DNA from: Brevibacterium zhoupengii
GTDB taxonomy: Bacteria; Actinomycetota; Actinomycetes; Actinomycetales; Brevibacteriaceae
Length of the DNA: 64,000 nucleotides
Direction: 5' to 3'
NCBI RefSeq assembly: GCF_021117425.1
Contig: NZ_CP088298.1
Span: 2,790,001 to 2,854,000 of the forward strand
Position numbers and translations under genes: made by a program. The first letter of the stretch is position 1. The number at the start of each line of letters is the position of its first letter. The notes below the pieces were generated by a model. It was not told the origin of the DNA and made no database searches. It saw only the letters and a list, made by a program, of their open reading frames with translations. Below, in pieces: positions 55,165-64,000 of the stretch.

Positions 55165-56636
55165 TCGCCGATGACCAGGTCCGGACGTCGGAAGTCTGCG
55201 AGTTCCGCGGCCAGTTCTGCCGGAACCTTCGCCTGCATCGCGGTTCCGCCGGCACCGTGCTCTTCGTGTTCGACCATGCCGAGGGCATAGATCTTCGACA
55301 CAAGATCTCCTCGCTCATAGGGAATGAGCACGGTGACCTCGATGTTCGGGGAGGGCAGCATCGACTCGATTGTCTCGACGAGCTCTCCGACGCCTTCCTT
55401 GGTCACAGCAGAGACGAAACGTGCCTCCGGGTACTCCGCGTGAAGTCCGGTGATCACTGCATCATCAGCGATGTCGGCCTTGTTGAAGACGAGGAGTTCG
55501 GGAATGTCTCCTGTCTCGACGTCTTTGAGCACCTCGCGCACGGCATGGATCTGACCATGCGGATCCGGGTGCGAGGCATCGACGATGTGCAGAAGCAGAT
55601 CCGAGTCCGAGGCTTCTTCCAATGTCGAGCGGAACGCTTCGACCAATTGGTGGGGAAGGTTCCGGACGAATCCGACGGTGTCCGTGTAGGTGAAGGTGAT
55701 GCCGTCGGCGGTCCGGGACTGTCTGACAGTCGGATCCAAGGTCGCGAACAGCGCATTCTGCACCATCACCTCGGCGTCGGTGAGCTGGTTGAGCAGTGAG
55801 GACTTGCCGGCGTTGGTGTAGCCGACGATCGCCACCGACGGGATGTGATTGCGGGCGCGGTTCTTGCGCTTCGTGTCCCTCGACGGTGCCATCGCGGTGA
55901 TCTGACGGCGCAGCTTCGACATTCTGGCCCGGATCCGACGTCGATCGAGTTCGATCTTCGTCTCACCTGGACCGCGGGAACCGATTCCGGCACCGCCGGC
56001 GACTCGGCCACCGGCCTGGCGGGACAGGGACTCGCCCCAACCGCGCAGACGCGGCAGAAGGTATTCGAGTTGAGCCAGTTCGACCTGGGCCTTGCCTTCG
56101 CGGGACTTCGCATGCTGAGCGAAGATGTCGAGGATGAGCGCCACTCGGTCGACGACCTTGACCTTGATGACGTCTTCGAGTCCGCGACGTTGGCTGGGTG
56201 CGAGTTCGGAGTCGATGATCACGGTGTCAGCACCCACGGAGGCGACGATCTCGGCCAGTTCGGCGGCTTTGCCCTTGCCGAGGTACGTGCCGGGGTCCGG
56301 GGTCTCACGTCGTTGGATGATCGCGTCGAGGACCTCCGAGCCGGCGGTCTCTGCCAGAGCAGCGAGCTCCCGGATCGAGTTCTCAGCATCGGCCTGGGTC
56401 GTGTTCCACAGTCCTGCGAGGACGACCTTCTCCAGGCGAACCTGGCGGTATTCGACTTCGGTGATGTCTTCGAGTTCGGTGGACAGGCCGGCGACTCGTT
56501 TGAGGGCCGCTCGTTCAGCCAGATCGAACTGCGAGGCGTCGTCGACGGGTGATTCGTTGGTGTCCAGAGCCTGGGCACCTCGTGCGAGAACGCGATCGAG
56601 CATCGCGTCCCGACGCTCTTTTTCAGTGGACGTCAT
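55161..56636 (-). CDS. hflX: GTPase HflX
   Basis: This 491-residue GTPase has the HflX N-terminal domain with a coiled coil, then the GTPase domain: GYTNAGKSSLLNQL (P-loop), DTVGFVRNLPHQLVEAF (G3) and FNKADI (G4). It binds 50S subunits and rescues stalled ribosomes in other bacteria. RBS AAGGA precedes the start. It forms a coupled pair with the dinG-like gene. Confidence 0.95.
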   Translation of the reverse strand: MTSTEKERRDAMLDRVLARGAQALDTNESPVDDASQFDLAERAALKRVAGLSTELEDITEVEYRQVRLEKVVLAGLWNTTQADAENSIRELAALAETAGSEVLDAIIQRRETPDPGTYLGKGKAAELAEIVASVGADTVIIDSELAPSQRRGLEDVIKVKVVDRVALILDIFAQHAKSREGKAQVELAQLEYLLPRLRGWGESLSRQAGGRVAGGAGIGSRGPGETKIELDRRRIRARMSKLRRQITAMAPSRDTKRKNRARNHIPSVAIVGYTNAGKSSLLNQLTDAEVMVQNALFATLDPTVRQSRTADGITFTYTDTVGFVRNLPHQLVEAFRSTLEEASDSDLLLHIVDASHPDPHGQIHAVREVLKDVETGDIPELLVFNKADIADDAVITGLHAEYPEARFVSAVTKEGVGELVETIESMLPSPNIEVTVLIPYERGDLVSKIYALGMVEHEEHGAGGTAMQAKVPAELAAELADFRRPDLVIGE

Positions 56637-56747
56637 TCATTCCTTTGTTCGTTTCCACTCTCGGCGCCACATGGTGTCGCCCGGAGAGTCTCCCCTCAGT
56701 TGAGAGAGGTGTCCATCAATTCTCCCACAGCCGTCTAGACTGTAACG

Positions 56748-57362
56748 GTGTCAGAGCACTATTTCACCGAATCGCCCAGCAGCGAGGCCAAAACACGCGA
56801 GCTCACCCTCGATCTCGCTGGCCGTGAAGTCACGGTCGAGACCGTCTCGGGAACCTTCTCCCCCACACGTTTGGATCTGGGGACCGCGGTCCTGCTGCGA
56901 CATCTGCCCGTGCCCGAGCCCGGCGACATCCTCGATCTGGGGTGTGGTTGGGGGCCGATCGCCTTGGACGCGGCCCTGAGCGCCAAGGACGCCGAGGTGG
57001 ACGTTCGTGTGTGGGCACTCGACGTCAACTCCCGGTCCCTTGAAACGACTGCCAAGAATGCGCAGCGTCACGGACTCAAGACAATTCGTCCCGTCACCGC
57101 TGATGAGATTCCCGACGACCTGCAGTTCAGTGCGATCAGGTCCAACCCGCCGATCAGGGTCGGCAAGGAAGCTCTGCATGAGCTGCTGAGCACCTGGCTG
57201 CCCCGTCTGGCCCCGGGCGGACGCGCGGATCTGGTGGTCTCGAAGAACCTCGGCGCGGATTCGCTGCAGAAATGGCTCATCGCAACCCTCGGAACCGGCT
57301 TCAGCGTCGTACGCACCGGATCGTCGAAGGGCTATCGCGTCCTCACGATCGACCGCGACTGA
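56748..57362 (+). CDS. small-domain (RsmC-like) SAM-dependent methyltransferase
   Basis: This 204-residue enzyme has the SAM motif DILDLGCGWGPIALDAA and the catalytic SNPP (SNPPIRVGKEALHELL), characteristic of the methyltransferase small domain that methylates guanine N2 in rRNA. It starts at GTG 56748, directly after TAGACT, suggesting a leaderless message. It is divergent from hflX and convergent with dapF. The target is likely 16S rRNA, but not certain. Confidence 0.88.
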   Translation: MSEHYFTESPSSEAKTRELTLDLAGREVTVETVSGTFSPTRLDLGTAVLLRHLPVPEPGDILDLGCGWGPIALDAALSAKDAEVDVRVWALDVNSRSLETTAKNAQRHGLKTIRPVTADEIPDDLQFSAIRSNPPIRVGKEALHELLSTWLPRLAPGGRADLVVSKNLGADSLQKWLIATLGTGFSVVRTGSSKGYRVLTIDRD

Positions 57363-57368
57363 CGCGTC

Positions 57369-57452
57369 GTCAGTCTGCGTGTATTGGCTGTCAGTCTGTG
57401 CGAATCGGCCGTCAGGCTTCTTGTTTCGGCTGTCAGTCTGCGTGTGTCAGCT
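57369..57452. repeat. 21-bp tandem repeat, four imperfect copies
   Basis: Four units of 21 bp start with GTCAG(T/G)CT at 57369, 57390, 57411 and 57432. The units are about 60-80% identical. The array fills the space between two convergent genes and ends six bases inside dapF. No protein reading is expected. Confidence 0.85.
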
Positions 57453-58436
57453 GATCGTTCCGTCGGCGACCAGCACAGCCGGTCCCGACAGGGTGACGCT
57501 GCCGCGTGTCCCATCGGCGTTGGGTGTGATGCCGATACGCAGCTGTCCACCGGGGACATCCACGCGCCATTGCAGGGGTGAGGTCGGTCCCGCCCAGTGG
57601 TGAGCGGCGATCGCTGCGGCACAGGCACCTGTCCCGCAGGAGCGGGTCTCACCAACACCGCGTTCGAACACCCTCATGCGCAGGGCGCCCTCTCCCCCGG
57701 CCACATCGCTGCGGGCCGGTTCCATGACGATGTATTCGACGTTCGATCCCTGCGGCGGAACCGGGTCGAGGACGGGTGCGTCGCGCAGTTCTGCACTTTC
57801 GAGTTCAGCGGACTCCGCCAGTGCGACCACGGTGTGCGGGTTGCCTGTTTCGACGCGCATGCCTGGGCGGGGAACTTCGATGCCCGAGGTCGAAACGATG
57901 ACGTCTTCGCTGTCGTCGAGTGACCATTCGCCCATGTCGATCATGTACCAGGAGTCGGCTGCTGATCCGGGAAGCGACTGCCCTGCCGAGGCTGTGGCGT
58001 CGCCGGCCTGCTTGCCCAGTGCCGGGTTGAGGACCGTGCGCACGGTCTTGATGCCATCACGAGTGCCGACGAGGATCTCTCTCGAATCGGCCGCAACACG
58101 TCCTGTCGTGGCGAGCACGTGTGCGAAGACTCGCACTCCGTTGCCGCACATCTCAGAGAGGCTGCCGTCGTGGTTGTAGTAGTCCATGAACCATTCGGCG
58201 GCTGCCTCGGCCTGTTCCTTGGCACCGGGGATCCCGCTGCTCGCTGAACGCACGATGCGGATGACCCCGTCGCTGCCCAGTCCCGACCGTCGATCGGCCA
58301 GCAGCGCGATCGTCTCGGGATGCATCTCCAGTGCACTGTCATCGTCGACCAGGAGGACGAAGTCGTTCTGTGTGCCGTGGCCTTTGATGAAGGTCGTGCC
58401 TGCGATGTCCGCGAATGGTGACTGGGAGGAGCTCAT
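57447..58436 (-). CDS. dapF: diaminopimelate epimerase
   Basis: This 329-residue enzyme has the two catalytic Cys motifs: EMCGNGVR and ETRSCGTGACAA. It converts LL- to meso-diaminopimelate for lysine and peptidoglycan synthesis. An N-terminal ASFAD-like region precedes GHGTQNDFV. The chain is slightly longer than usual because of internal insertions (an Ala/Ser-rich region near residue 160). Confidence 0.95.
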   Translation of the reverse strand: MSSSQSPFADIAGTTFIKGHGTQNDFVLLVDDDSALEMHPETIALLADRRSGLGSDGVIRIVRSASSGIPGAKEQAEAAAEWFMDYYNHDGSLSEMCGNGVRVFAHVLATTGRVAADSREILVGTRDGIKTVRTVLNPALGKQAGDATASAGQSLPGSAADSWYMIDMGEWSLDDSEDVIVSTSGIEVPRPGMRVETGNPHTVVALAESAELESAELRDAPVLDPVPPQGSNVEYIVMEPARSDVAGGEGALRMRVFERGVGETRSCGTGACAAAIAAHHWAGPTSPLQWRVDVPGGQLRIGITPNADGTRGSVTLSGPAVLVADGTIS

Positions 58437-58482
58437 GGTCTTATTCTATCGGTGACAGGCCAGCTGCCGACACAGTCGGCAT

Positions 58483-59409
58483 TCAGCTCGTCGTGGCGGC
58501 CACAGCGTCGAGGGCGCTGGCCGCATTGGCCTCATGGTCACCCGCTGTGGCGTCGATCCAGACGATGCGCGGGTCTCTGCGGAACCAGGTGTCCTGCCTG
58601 CGTGCAAACTGTCGAGTTCTGATGATCGTCTGCTCCTGAGCTTCGCCTCTGTCGAGCGCGCCTGCCAGGTGCTGCTGAATCTGAGCGTATCCGATCGCTC
58701 GTGAGGCGGTTCTGCCTTCGGCCAGGCCGTGTTCGAGCAGGTTGCGGACTTCGTCGACCCACCCTTGTTCCCACATCGTCTCCACCCGGGACGCGATCCG
58801 CTCATGCAGGATCTTTCGTTCGACACTCAGGCCCAGGTGGATGGTCGGTTCGATGGCCTGATAGTCGGGCAGCTGAGCGCTGAAGGGACGTCCGGTGAGT
58901 TCGATGACTTCAAGGGCACGCACGATGCGCCGCGAGTCATTGGGAGTGATCTTCGCAGCGGCAGCCGGATCGATTTCCTGCAGATGCCTGTGCCTGCCCC
59001 AACGATCGGCCTCGACTTCGGATTCGATGCGTGCCCGCACCTGCGGATCGGTGCCGGGGAACTCCATCCGATCAGTCGCGGCGCGCACGTACAGCCCCGA
59101 TCCGCCGACGAGAATCGGTCGTTTCCCCCGCGTGCGGATGTCGGCGATGGCTTCACGCGCCTGCCGTTGAAACGTCTGCACGTTGGCTTCTTCTCGGACG
59201 TCGAGGATGTCGATGAGGTGGTGGGTGATCCCTCGGCGCTGGTCGGCGGGAAGTTTGGCGGTGCCGATGTCCATGCCGCGGTAGAACTGCATGGAGTCCG
59301 TATTGATGATCTCCCCGCCCAGGTGCTCGGCCAGGTTGAGGGCGAGATCCGATTTTCCGGTGGCGGTGGCCCCGGCAATGGTGATGGTCGGCTGTGACGA
59401 CGTGCTCAA
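58483..59409 (-). CDS. miaA: tRNA dimethylallyltransferase
   Basis: This 308-residue enzyme has the P-loop GATATGKSD near residue 15, DSMQFYRGMDIGTAKLP and LVGGSGLYVRA. It adds a dimethylallyl group to A37 of tRNAs, the substrate of MiaB. It lies in the miaB, dioxygenase-like, miaA, dapF series, with short gaps. Confidence 0.96.
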   Translation of the reverse strand: MSTSSQPTITIAGATATGKSDLALNLAEHLGGEIINTDSMQFYRGMDIGTAKLPADQRRGITHHLIDILDVREEANVQTFQRQAREAIADIRTRGKRPILVGGSGLYVRAATDRMEFPGTDPQVRARIESEVEADRWGRHRHLQEIDPAAAAKITPNDSRRIVRALEVIELTGRPFSAQLPDYQAIEPTIHLGLSVERKILHERIASRVETMWEQGWVDEVRNLLEHGLAEGRTASRAIGYAQIQQHLAGALDRGEAQEQTIIRTRQFARRQDTWFRRDPRIVWIDATAGDHEANAASALDAVAATTS

Positions 59410-59421
59410 CGGTGTCTCATC

Positions 59422-60111
59422 TCAATATGTCCCGGTCCCGCACAGTGATCGAACCTCGTGAAGGTACTCGTCGAAGACAGTGGTGAAGGAATAGTCGGAT
59501 GACCTGTGGGCCCACATGTGGGCTGCGGCTGCCTCGAGGAGCTCGAGATCAGCATGCACGTCAACGGCGGCCGCGACGGCGGTGACGACCGACCTAGGAT
59601 CATCGGCGCTGAGCGCAGCAACAATCCGCTCGTCGGCCTGTGCCGCCCCTGGTACGGGGGCCAAAGGGGCCTCTTCAGAGGCAGCGGCTGAAAGGTCGAT
59701 AGGGACCAACAGGTTCTCGTTGCTGGCCAGTGCTCCGCTGTCGGCCGGTGATTCGCTGTCGGGCAGTGCTCCGATGCGCACTCCGGCTGAGTGTGCATGG
59801 AGGAGTGCCACAGCAATGGCAGGATGTGCGGACTCACAGAGTGCACGGTCGGCAGGGTTGAGCTCCGACACCGCCTGAACCCAGTCCTCGCTCTCGAGCA
59901 GCTCATTCGTTCGCGTGTCGATTCCGCGATCGATTCCCAACCCGCCGAGACCTGCCAGCGGAGGCAATTGCCGAACCGGAAGCGCCCACTCTGATCTGGT
60001 CGACAGGCAGGATTCGATCGCGGCTCGCATCTGCCCAGCTTGCGAGGCCTCTGCCAGGTCCACGTCTGCCAGCAGGATCGGGGCTGCCGGGATCACTGCA
60101 AAAGAGGCCAT
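59422..60111 (-). CDS. class III extradiol dioxygenase subunit B-like protein
   Basis: This 229-residue protein starts two bases after the miaB stop at ATG 60111. It begins ASFAVIPAAPILLADVDLA, the typical N-terminus of LigB-like proteins found between miaB and miaA in actinomycetes (for example Rv2728c). The usual metal-binding His residues are poorly conserved, so enzymatic activity is doubtful. It is Ala-rich throughout. Confidence 0.75.
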   Translation of the reverse strand: MASFAVIPAAPILLADVDLAEASQAGQMRAAIESCLSTRSEWALPVRQLPPLAGLGGLGIDRGIDTRTNELLESEDWVQAVSELNPADRALCESAHPAIAVALLHAHSAGVRIGALPDSESPADSGALASNENLLVPIDLSAAASEEAPLAPVPGAAQADERIVAALSADDPRSVVTAVAAAVDVHADLELLEAAAAHMWAHRSSDYSFTTVFDEYLHEVRSLCGTGTY

Positions 60112-60112
60112 C

Positions 60113-61609
60113 TCAGCTGCGAGTGCGGATGGTCGGCATGCCCAGGTTTGTGGAAGCCCCACTCGTCTGGCCCGATGTGGGAGTTCCGCAGCTGTCCGCC
60201 TGTGCGCGGTCGTAGGCGTCTCCGGCTCGTGAGGGTCGCAGTGCGTAACCGGAGTCTGCTAAGAGGAAGAACGGTTTGGCGTCGGTCACGGTCGCGGTGA
60301 CGAAGTCGCCTGGACGCGGCATCTGCTCTCCGTCGGGGATGCCGACGTGAACGAGTCGATTGTCCGCCGAACGACCGGTGAGCCGTGGGGAGTCATCATG
60401 GGGTCGGGTCGTGACGAGGACTTCGACCTCGCGGCCGATCTGTGCGGTGTTCTCTTCCCAGGAGATTTCGTCCTGGAGAGCAGTCAGGCGTTCGAAGCGC
60501 TCCTGCACGATGTGTTTGGGCACCTGGTTCTCCATCGTTGCGGCGGGGGTGCCGGGGCGGATGGAGTACTGGAAGGTGAAGGCCTGCGAGAAACGCGCAC
60601 GTCGGACGATGTCCATGGTTCCCAGGAAGTCCTCCTCGGTCTCGCCGGGGAATCCGACGATGATGTCGGTGGTGATCGCTGCGTTCGGGATCTTCTCGCG
60701 CACCGAGTCGAGGATGCGCATGAACCGGCTGGTGCGGTAGGAGCGGCGCATTGATTTGAGGATCGAGTCCGAGCCGGACTGCAGCGGCATGTGCAGCTGC
60801 GGCATCACGGTGGGTGTTTCCGCCATGGCGTCGATGACGTCATCGGAGAACGAGGCCGGGTGTGGGCTGGTGAAGCGCACACGTTCGATGCCTTCGACCT
60901 TTCCGACTGCGCGCAGCAGTTTCGCGAAGGCGCCCTTGTCCCGGAATTCCGAACCGTAGGAGTTCACGTTCTGGCCCAGGAGCGTGACTTCGACGACGCC
61001 GTCTGCCACGAGTGCTTCGACTTCGGCCAGGATGTCGCCGGGCCTGCGGTCTTTCTCTTTGCCGCGCAAGCTGGGAACGATGCAGAAGGTGCAGGAGTTG
61101 TTGCATCCGACCGAGATGGACACCCATCCGGAATGCTGAGACTCACGTCGACTGGGCAGAGTGGAAGGGAAGACGTCGAGGCTCTCAAGAATCTCGACTT
61201 GGGCTTCCTGGTTATGTCGCGCTCGTTCGAGCAGTGCAGGCAGTGAGCCCATGTTGTGGGTGCCGAAGACCACGTCGACCCATGGAGCCTTCTTGACGAT
61301 CGTGTCGCGATCCTTCTGCGCCATGCAGCCGCCGACGGCGATCTGGAAGTCGGGATTGCGTTCCTTGACGTGGGCCAGCTGACCGAGGTTTCCGTAGAGA
61401 CGGTTGTCCGCGTTCTCTCGCACCGCACAGGTGTTGAACACGATGACATCGGCTTGGTCATCGGCGTCTGCGGGAACATACCCGGCGTCGTCGAGAAGTC
61501 CGGAGAGTCGTTCGGAGTCGTGGACGTTCATCTGGCAGCCGTAGGTCTTCACCTCGTAGCTGCGCGGTGAGCTCTCGGCGGAGGTGGGTGCATCAATCAG
61601 TTCAGTCAT
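60113..61609 (-). CDS. miaB: tRNA-2-methylthio-N6-dimethylallyladenosine synthase
   Basis: This 498-residue radical-SAM enzyme has the N-terminal UPF0004 domain with three cluster Cys (YGCQMN, NTCAVR, GGCMAQ), the radical SAM motif CNNSCTFC, and a C-terminal TRAM domain near residues 390-450. It adds a methylthio group to isopentenyl-A37 of tRNA. A Ser/Thr-rich tail of about 50 residues follows. Confidence 0.96.
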   Translation of the reverse strand: MTELIDAPTSAESSPRSYEVKTYGCQMNVHDSERLSGLLDDAGYVPADADDQADVIVFNTCAVRENADNRLYGNLGQLAHVKERNPDFQIAVGGCMAQKDRDTIVKKAPWVDVVFGTHNMGSLPALLERARHNQEAQVEILESLDVFPSTLPSRRESQHSGWVSISVGCNNSCTFCIVPSLRGKEKDRRPGDILAEVEALVADGVVEVTLLGQNVNSYGSEFRDKGAFAKLLRAVGKVEGIERVRFTSPHPASFSDDVIDAMAETPTVMPQLHMPLQSGSDSILKSMRRSYRTSRFMRILDSVREKIPNAAITTDIIVGFPGETEEDFLGTMDIVRRARFSQAFTFQYSIRPGTPAATMENQVPKHIVQERFERLTALQDEISWEENTAQIGREVEVLVTTRPHDDSPRLTGRSADNRLVHVGIPDGEQMPRPGDFVTATVTDAKPFFLLADSGYALRPSRAGDAYDRAQADSCGTPTSGQTSGASTNLGMPTIRTRS

Positions 61610-61651
61610 GGCGCAACTATTCTAGCTGTTGTCCCTCACAGTCGACGATGT

Positions 61652-62428
61652 TCAGTCCTCGGCAAGGACTTCGCGTGTCACCTTGAGACAGACCGAGGAT
61701 GCGAAGCCACGACGTGCGAGCATGCCCAGGATGCGACGTTCACGAACATCATGGTCAAGACCGCGAGTCGAGGCGGCCTTCTTCTCCGCGACTTGGCGGG
61801 CGAGATCATCTTCACCGTCGACGTCTTCAACGGCGTCGGAGACGATCTCGGCAGGCAGTCCCTTTTTGTTGAGTTCACGCTTGAGGGCCGAGCGGGAGAG
61901 CTTTCGCCGCTCCCGGTGAGCGCGCACGTAACGGTGGGCGAACTCTTCATCATCAAGGAGACGTGACTTCTGGAGCTTGGCGATGAGTTCATCGACTGCG
62001 GCCGGCAGGAAGTCACGTTTGAGGAGTTTGTCGCGCAGCTCTCCGCTGGCGTGGTCGCGCATGGCCAGCATGTTCATGGCCGTCTTCTTCGCCTTGGCGT
62101 AAGCGGCGTCGAAATCCACCGGGCCGTCATCATCATCGTCATCATCGTCGAATGACAGTGCATTCGCGAAGGATGGGATGCCATCAGACTCTGACGTCTG
62201 CACGGGTCCAGAGGCTACAGAAGGCCCCGGAGTCTGTGCTTCCGAGGCGTCATCGGCGAAGAATCCGCTTTCGCCTTCGGCATGGCGTTGGTCGATCTCG
62301 GAGATGGCCTCGCGAAGCTTCTCCAGCTTCGACGAGGCCGCCCCTGATCGCACCGAGTCGGTCCCGTGTGGGTTCGACTCGGCAAGATCACCACCGCGAC
62401 CGTGTGGGTCAGGAGACTTCGACGTCAT
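61652..62428 (-). CDS. recX: regulatory protein RecX
   Basis: This 258-residue protein has an acidic, low-complexity N-terminal half with a run of Asp and a C-terminal RecX domain ([22 protein letters not shown], here [15 protein letters not shown]). It modulates RecA filaments. Its start lies inside recA, with 20 bp of overlap. The acidic stretch is much longer than in compact RecX proteins, a common actinomycete feature. Confidence 0.92.
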   Translation of the reverse strand: MTSKSPDPHGRGGDLAESNPHGTDSVRSGAASSKLEKLREAISEIDQRHAEGESGFFADDASEAQTPGPSVASGPVQTSESDGIPSFANALSFDDDDDDDDGPVDFDAAYAKAKKTAMNMLAMRDHASGELRDKLLKRDFLPAAVDELIAKLQKSRLLDDEEFAHRYVRAHRERRKLSRSALKRELNKKGLPAEIVSDAVEDVDGEDDLARQVAEKKAASTRGLDHDVRERRILGMLARRGFASSVCLKVTREVLAED

Positions 62429-63521
62429 CCGATTTCGAGCTCTCTGCTGCGGCGCCGTCTGCCTGATCGGCGTCTGCGTCTGCTTCGGGTTCGTCGACCT
62501 TGATCAGACCCATCTTGTGTTTGATCTTGAGCTCGATCTCCTCTGCCAGGCCCGGGTTGTCGCGCAGGAAGTTACGCACGTTCTCCTTGCCCTGGCCCAG
62601 CTGGTCACCGTCATAGGTGAACCATGATCCGGACTTGCGGATGATGCCGTTGTCGACGCCCATATCGATGAGGCTTCCCTCGCGGGAGATGCCCTGGCCG
62701 TAGATGATATCGAACTCAGCCTGCTTGAACGGCGGGGCGATCTTGTTCTTGACGATCTTGGCACGGGTGCGGTTGCCGACCGCGTCTTGGCCTTCCTTCA
62801 AGGTCTCGATGCGACGCACGTCGATGCGCACCGAGGCGTAGAACTTCAGAGCCTTACCACCGGAGGTGGTCTCCGGGGAGCCGAAGAAGACTCCGACCTT
62901 CTCACGCAGCTGGTTGATGAAGATGGCGGTGGTCTTCGACTGGGACAGGGCGCCAGCGATCTTACGCAGTGCCTGCGACATCAGTCGTGCCTGGAGGCCG
63001 ACGTGGCTGTCACCCATCTCACCTTCGATTTCGGCCTTCGGCACGAGGGCTGCGACGGAGTCGATGACGATGACGTCGAGTGCTCCAGAGCGGATGAGCA
63101 TGTCAGCAATTTCGAGTGCCTGCTCACCGGTGTCCGGCTGAGACACGAGGAGCTGGTCGGTGTCGACGCCGAGCTTCTTCGCGTATTCCGGATCAAGTGC
63201 GTGCTCGGCATCGATGAATGCTGCGATGCCGCCTGTCTTCTGTGCGTTCGCAACAGCGTGGAGCGCCACGGTGGTCTTACCCGAGGATTCCGGGCCGTAG
63301 ATCTCAACGACACGACCGCGGGGCAGTCCGCCGATGCCCAGAGCGATGTCGAGTGCGATGGAACCGGTGGGGATGCAGGCGATCGGTTCCCGGACTCCTT
63401 CGCCCAGGCGCATGATCGCGCCCTTGCCGTAGTTGCGGTCGATCTGACCCAGTGCGGCGTCGAGTGCCTTCGACTTGTCGCCGCCGGTCGGGATCTGCAG
63501 GTTCTTCGGTGTACGAGCCAT
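62409..63521 (-). CDS. recA: recombinase RecA
   Basis: This 370-residue protein has Walker A GPESSGKT (residues 76-83), Walker [12 protein letters not shown], and a disordered Asp/Ala-rich C-terminal tail. No intein is present. It drives homologous recombination and activates LexA cleavage. It is coupled to recX. RBS AGGAG lies seven bases before the ATG. Confidence 0.98.
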   Translation of the reverse strand: MARTPKNLQIPTGGDKSKALDAALGQIDRNYGKGAIMRLGEGVREPIACIPTGSIALDIALGIGGLPRGRVVEIYGPESSGKTTVALHAVANAQKTGGIAAFIDAEHALDPEYAKKLGVDTDQLLVSQPDTGEQALEIADMLIRSGALDVIVIDSVAALVPKAEIEGEMGDSHVGLQARLMSQALRKIAGALSQSKTTAIFINQLREKVGVFFGSPETTSGGKALKFYASVRIDVRRIETLKEGQDAVGNRTRAKIVKNKIAPPFKQAEFDIIYGQGISREGSLIDMGVDNGIIRKSGSWFTYDGDQLGQGKENVRNFLRDNPGLAEEIELKIKHKMGLIKVDEPEADADADQADGAAAESSKSDDVEVS

Positions 63522-63650
63522 GGTCTCTCCTAAAAGTGTCGTTTTCCGTTGAGACCAAGGCTAGAAGGTGGCACTGACATAACAACAGAGGAACGAAGCC
63601 CCCCGTGGATAATCAGCCACTCATGGTCACAGGTCCCGTGATTCATTACC

Positions 63651-63679
63651 AGCATAACCGACATGGGAACAAGTGTTCT
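63651..63679 (-). promoter_or_regulatory. recA promoter with SOS box
   Basis: On the minus strand AGAACACTTGTTCC (63666-63679) is an SOS-box palindrome (GAAC-N4-GTTC), and TATGCT (rc 63651-63656) is the -10 box. The box overlaps the -35 region. The rest of the 63522-63828 interval shows no gene. Confidence 0.65.
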
Positions 63680-63828
63680 ATATGTCGGTGCGTGTCGCAC
63701 TATTTTGCGCGATGTCATTGTGCAGCCGGTGCGAGAGAACCCGATGCGGTGATCGACAGAGACGTTGCGCGTCGAGGAGCGAAGCCCCAACGATCAGTTA
63801 CCACCACGACCGGGAAAACAGAACGGCC

Positions 63829-64000
63829 TCAGAAGGGACGGGAGCGTGGTTTCTCTTTACCCAGGCGACGTGATTCCGGTACGCCGGAAGCGTCGCAGAC
63901 TGCGATCCAGATGTCGCGGGGTTCAATCCCGGCTTTGAATGCTTCTTCAGCGGTTCGGGAACCCAAGCTGCTCAGCGCGAGATCCGTGTGCAGTGATGCG
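63829..64000 (-). CDS. DUF3046 domain protein (partial, N-terminus beyond window)
   Basis: About 57 C-terminal residues are visible, with TDLALSSLGSRTAEEAFKAG and DIWIAVCDASGVPESRRLGK, matching DUF3046. In actinomycetes this small gene lies directly upstream of recA. Function is unknown. Confidence 0.82.
   Translation of the reverse strand, partial: ASLHTDLALSSLGSRTAEEAFKAGIEPRDIWIAVCDASGVPESRRLGKEKPRSRPF

Noticed and set aside
57332..57658. 108-codon - strand frame with RLTA-type heptad repeats
   Set aside because: It overlaps dapF in another frame and its repeats are the translation of the 21-bp DNA repeat; no RBS was found.
63880..63950. tRNA-like GGTTCAATCC stretch
   Set aside because: It is part of the DUF3046 coding sequence and no cloverleaf can be drawn around it.

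Overview
The window is GC-rich DNA from an actinomycete. The order miaB, extradiol-dioxygenase-like gene, miaA, dapF, methyltransferase, hflX, dinG-like helicase, lexA, LysM gene, his genes, SseB-like gene, DUF1844 gene, infC, rpmI, rplT, trmH-type gene, pheS, pheT is the conserved backbone of Micrococcales. Protein style points to Brevibacterium or a close relative; this is inferred from gene content, without a database search. GTG starts and apparently leaderless genes are frequent.

Left part, 1-30.8 kb. A partial S10 serine carboxypeptidase follows a five-gene peptide ABC importer (951-6300) with a divergent RpiR-type regulator (6521). 7.4-14.2 kb is an accessory region: a patatin-like lipase, decayed mobile-element fragments, and a compact two-gene operon (13486 to 9501) encoding a large P-loop NTPase that looks like a STAND ATPase plus an unrecognised 263-residue partner. 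It lies between an IS630-type transposase remnant and a broken MFS gene, and is visibly less GC-rich than its surroundings. This is the best candidate for an undescribed system, probably in defence. Then come a UbiB-family kinase, a TRAP transporter operon with a LysR regulator and a divergent amino-acid racemase, a membrane protein, pabC-pabAB, an SDR dehydrogenase and pheST.

Middle, 30.9-47.9 kb. The backbone is interrupted twice. Between pheS and the trmH-type gene lie an acetolactate-synthase-type enzyme, an SdpI-family membrane protein divergent from a small secreted cationic protein, a pentapeptide-repeat protein and a VOC protein. The edge of this insert carries a second, diverged copy of the 3' end of the trmH-type gene. 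infC appears to start with ATC and has a long leader with a terminator-like hairpin. Between infC and the his cluster are a DUF1844 protein, a SWIM/SNF2 helicase, a TetR regulator divergent from an NAD(P)-binding protein (two operator palindromes and a seven-copy octamer tandem repeat between them), and an AbgT transporter with an M20 amidohydrolase.

Right part, 47.1-64 kb. SseB-like gene, hisA/priA, hisH, a membrane protein, hisB and hisC (no hisD), then the SOS cluster: a LysM/TM protein of YneA/ChiZ type divergent from lexA with SOS boxes between. Beyond lie the dinG-like helicase, hflX, a small-domain methyltransferase, dapF, miaA, an extradiol-dioxygenase-like gene, miaB, recX, recA (SOS box upstream) and the 3' part of a DUF3046 gene. 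No rRNA, tRNA, CRISPR array or intact insertion sequence was seen.
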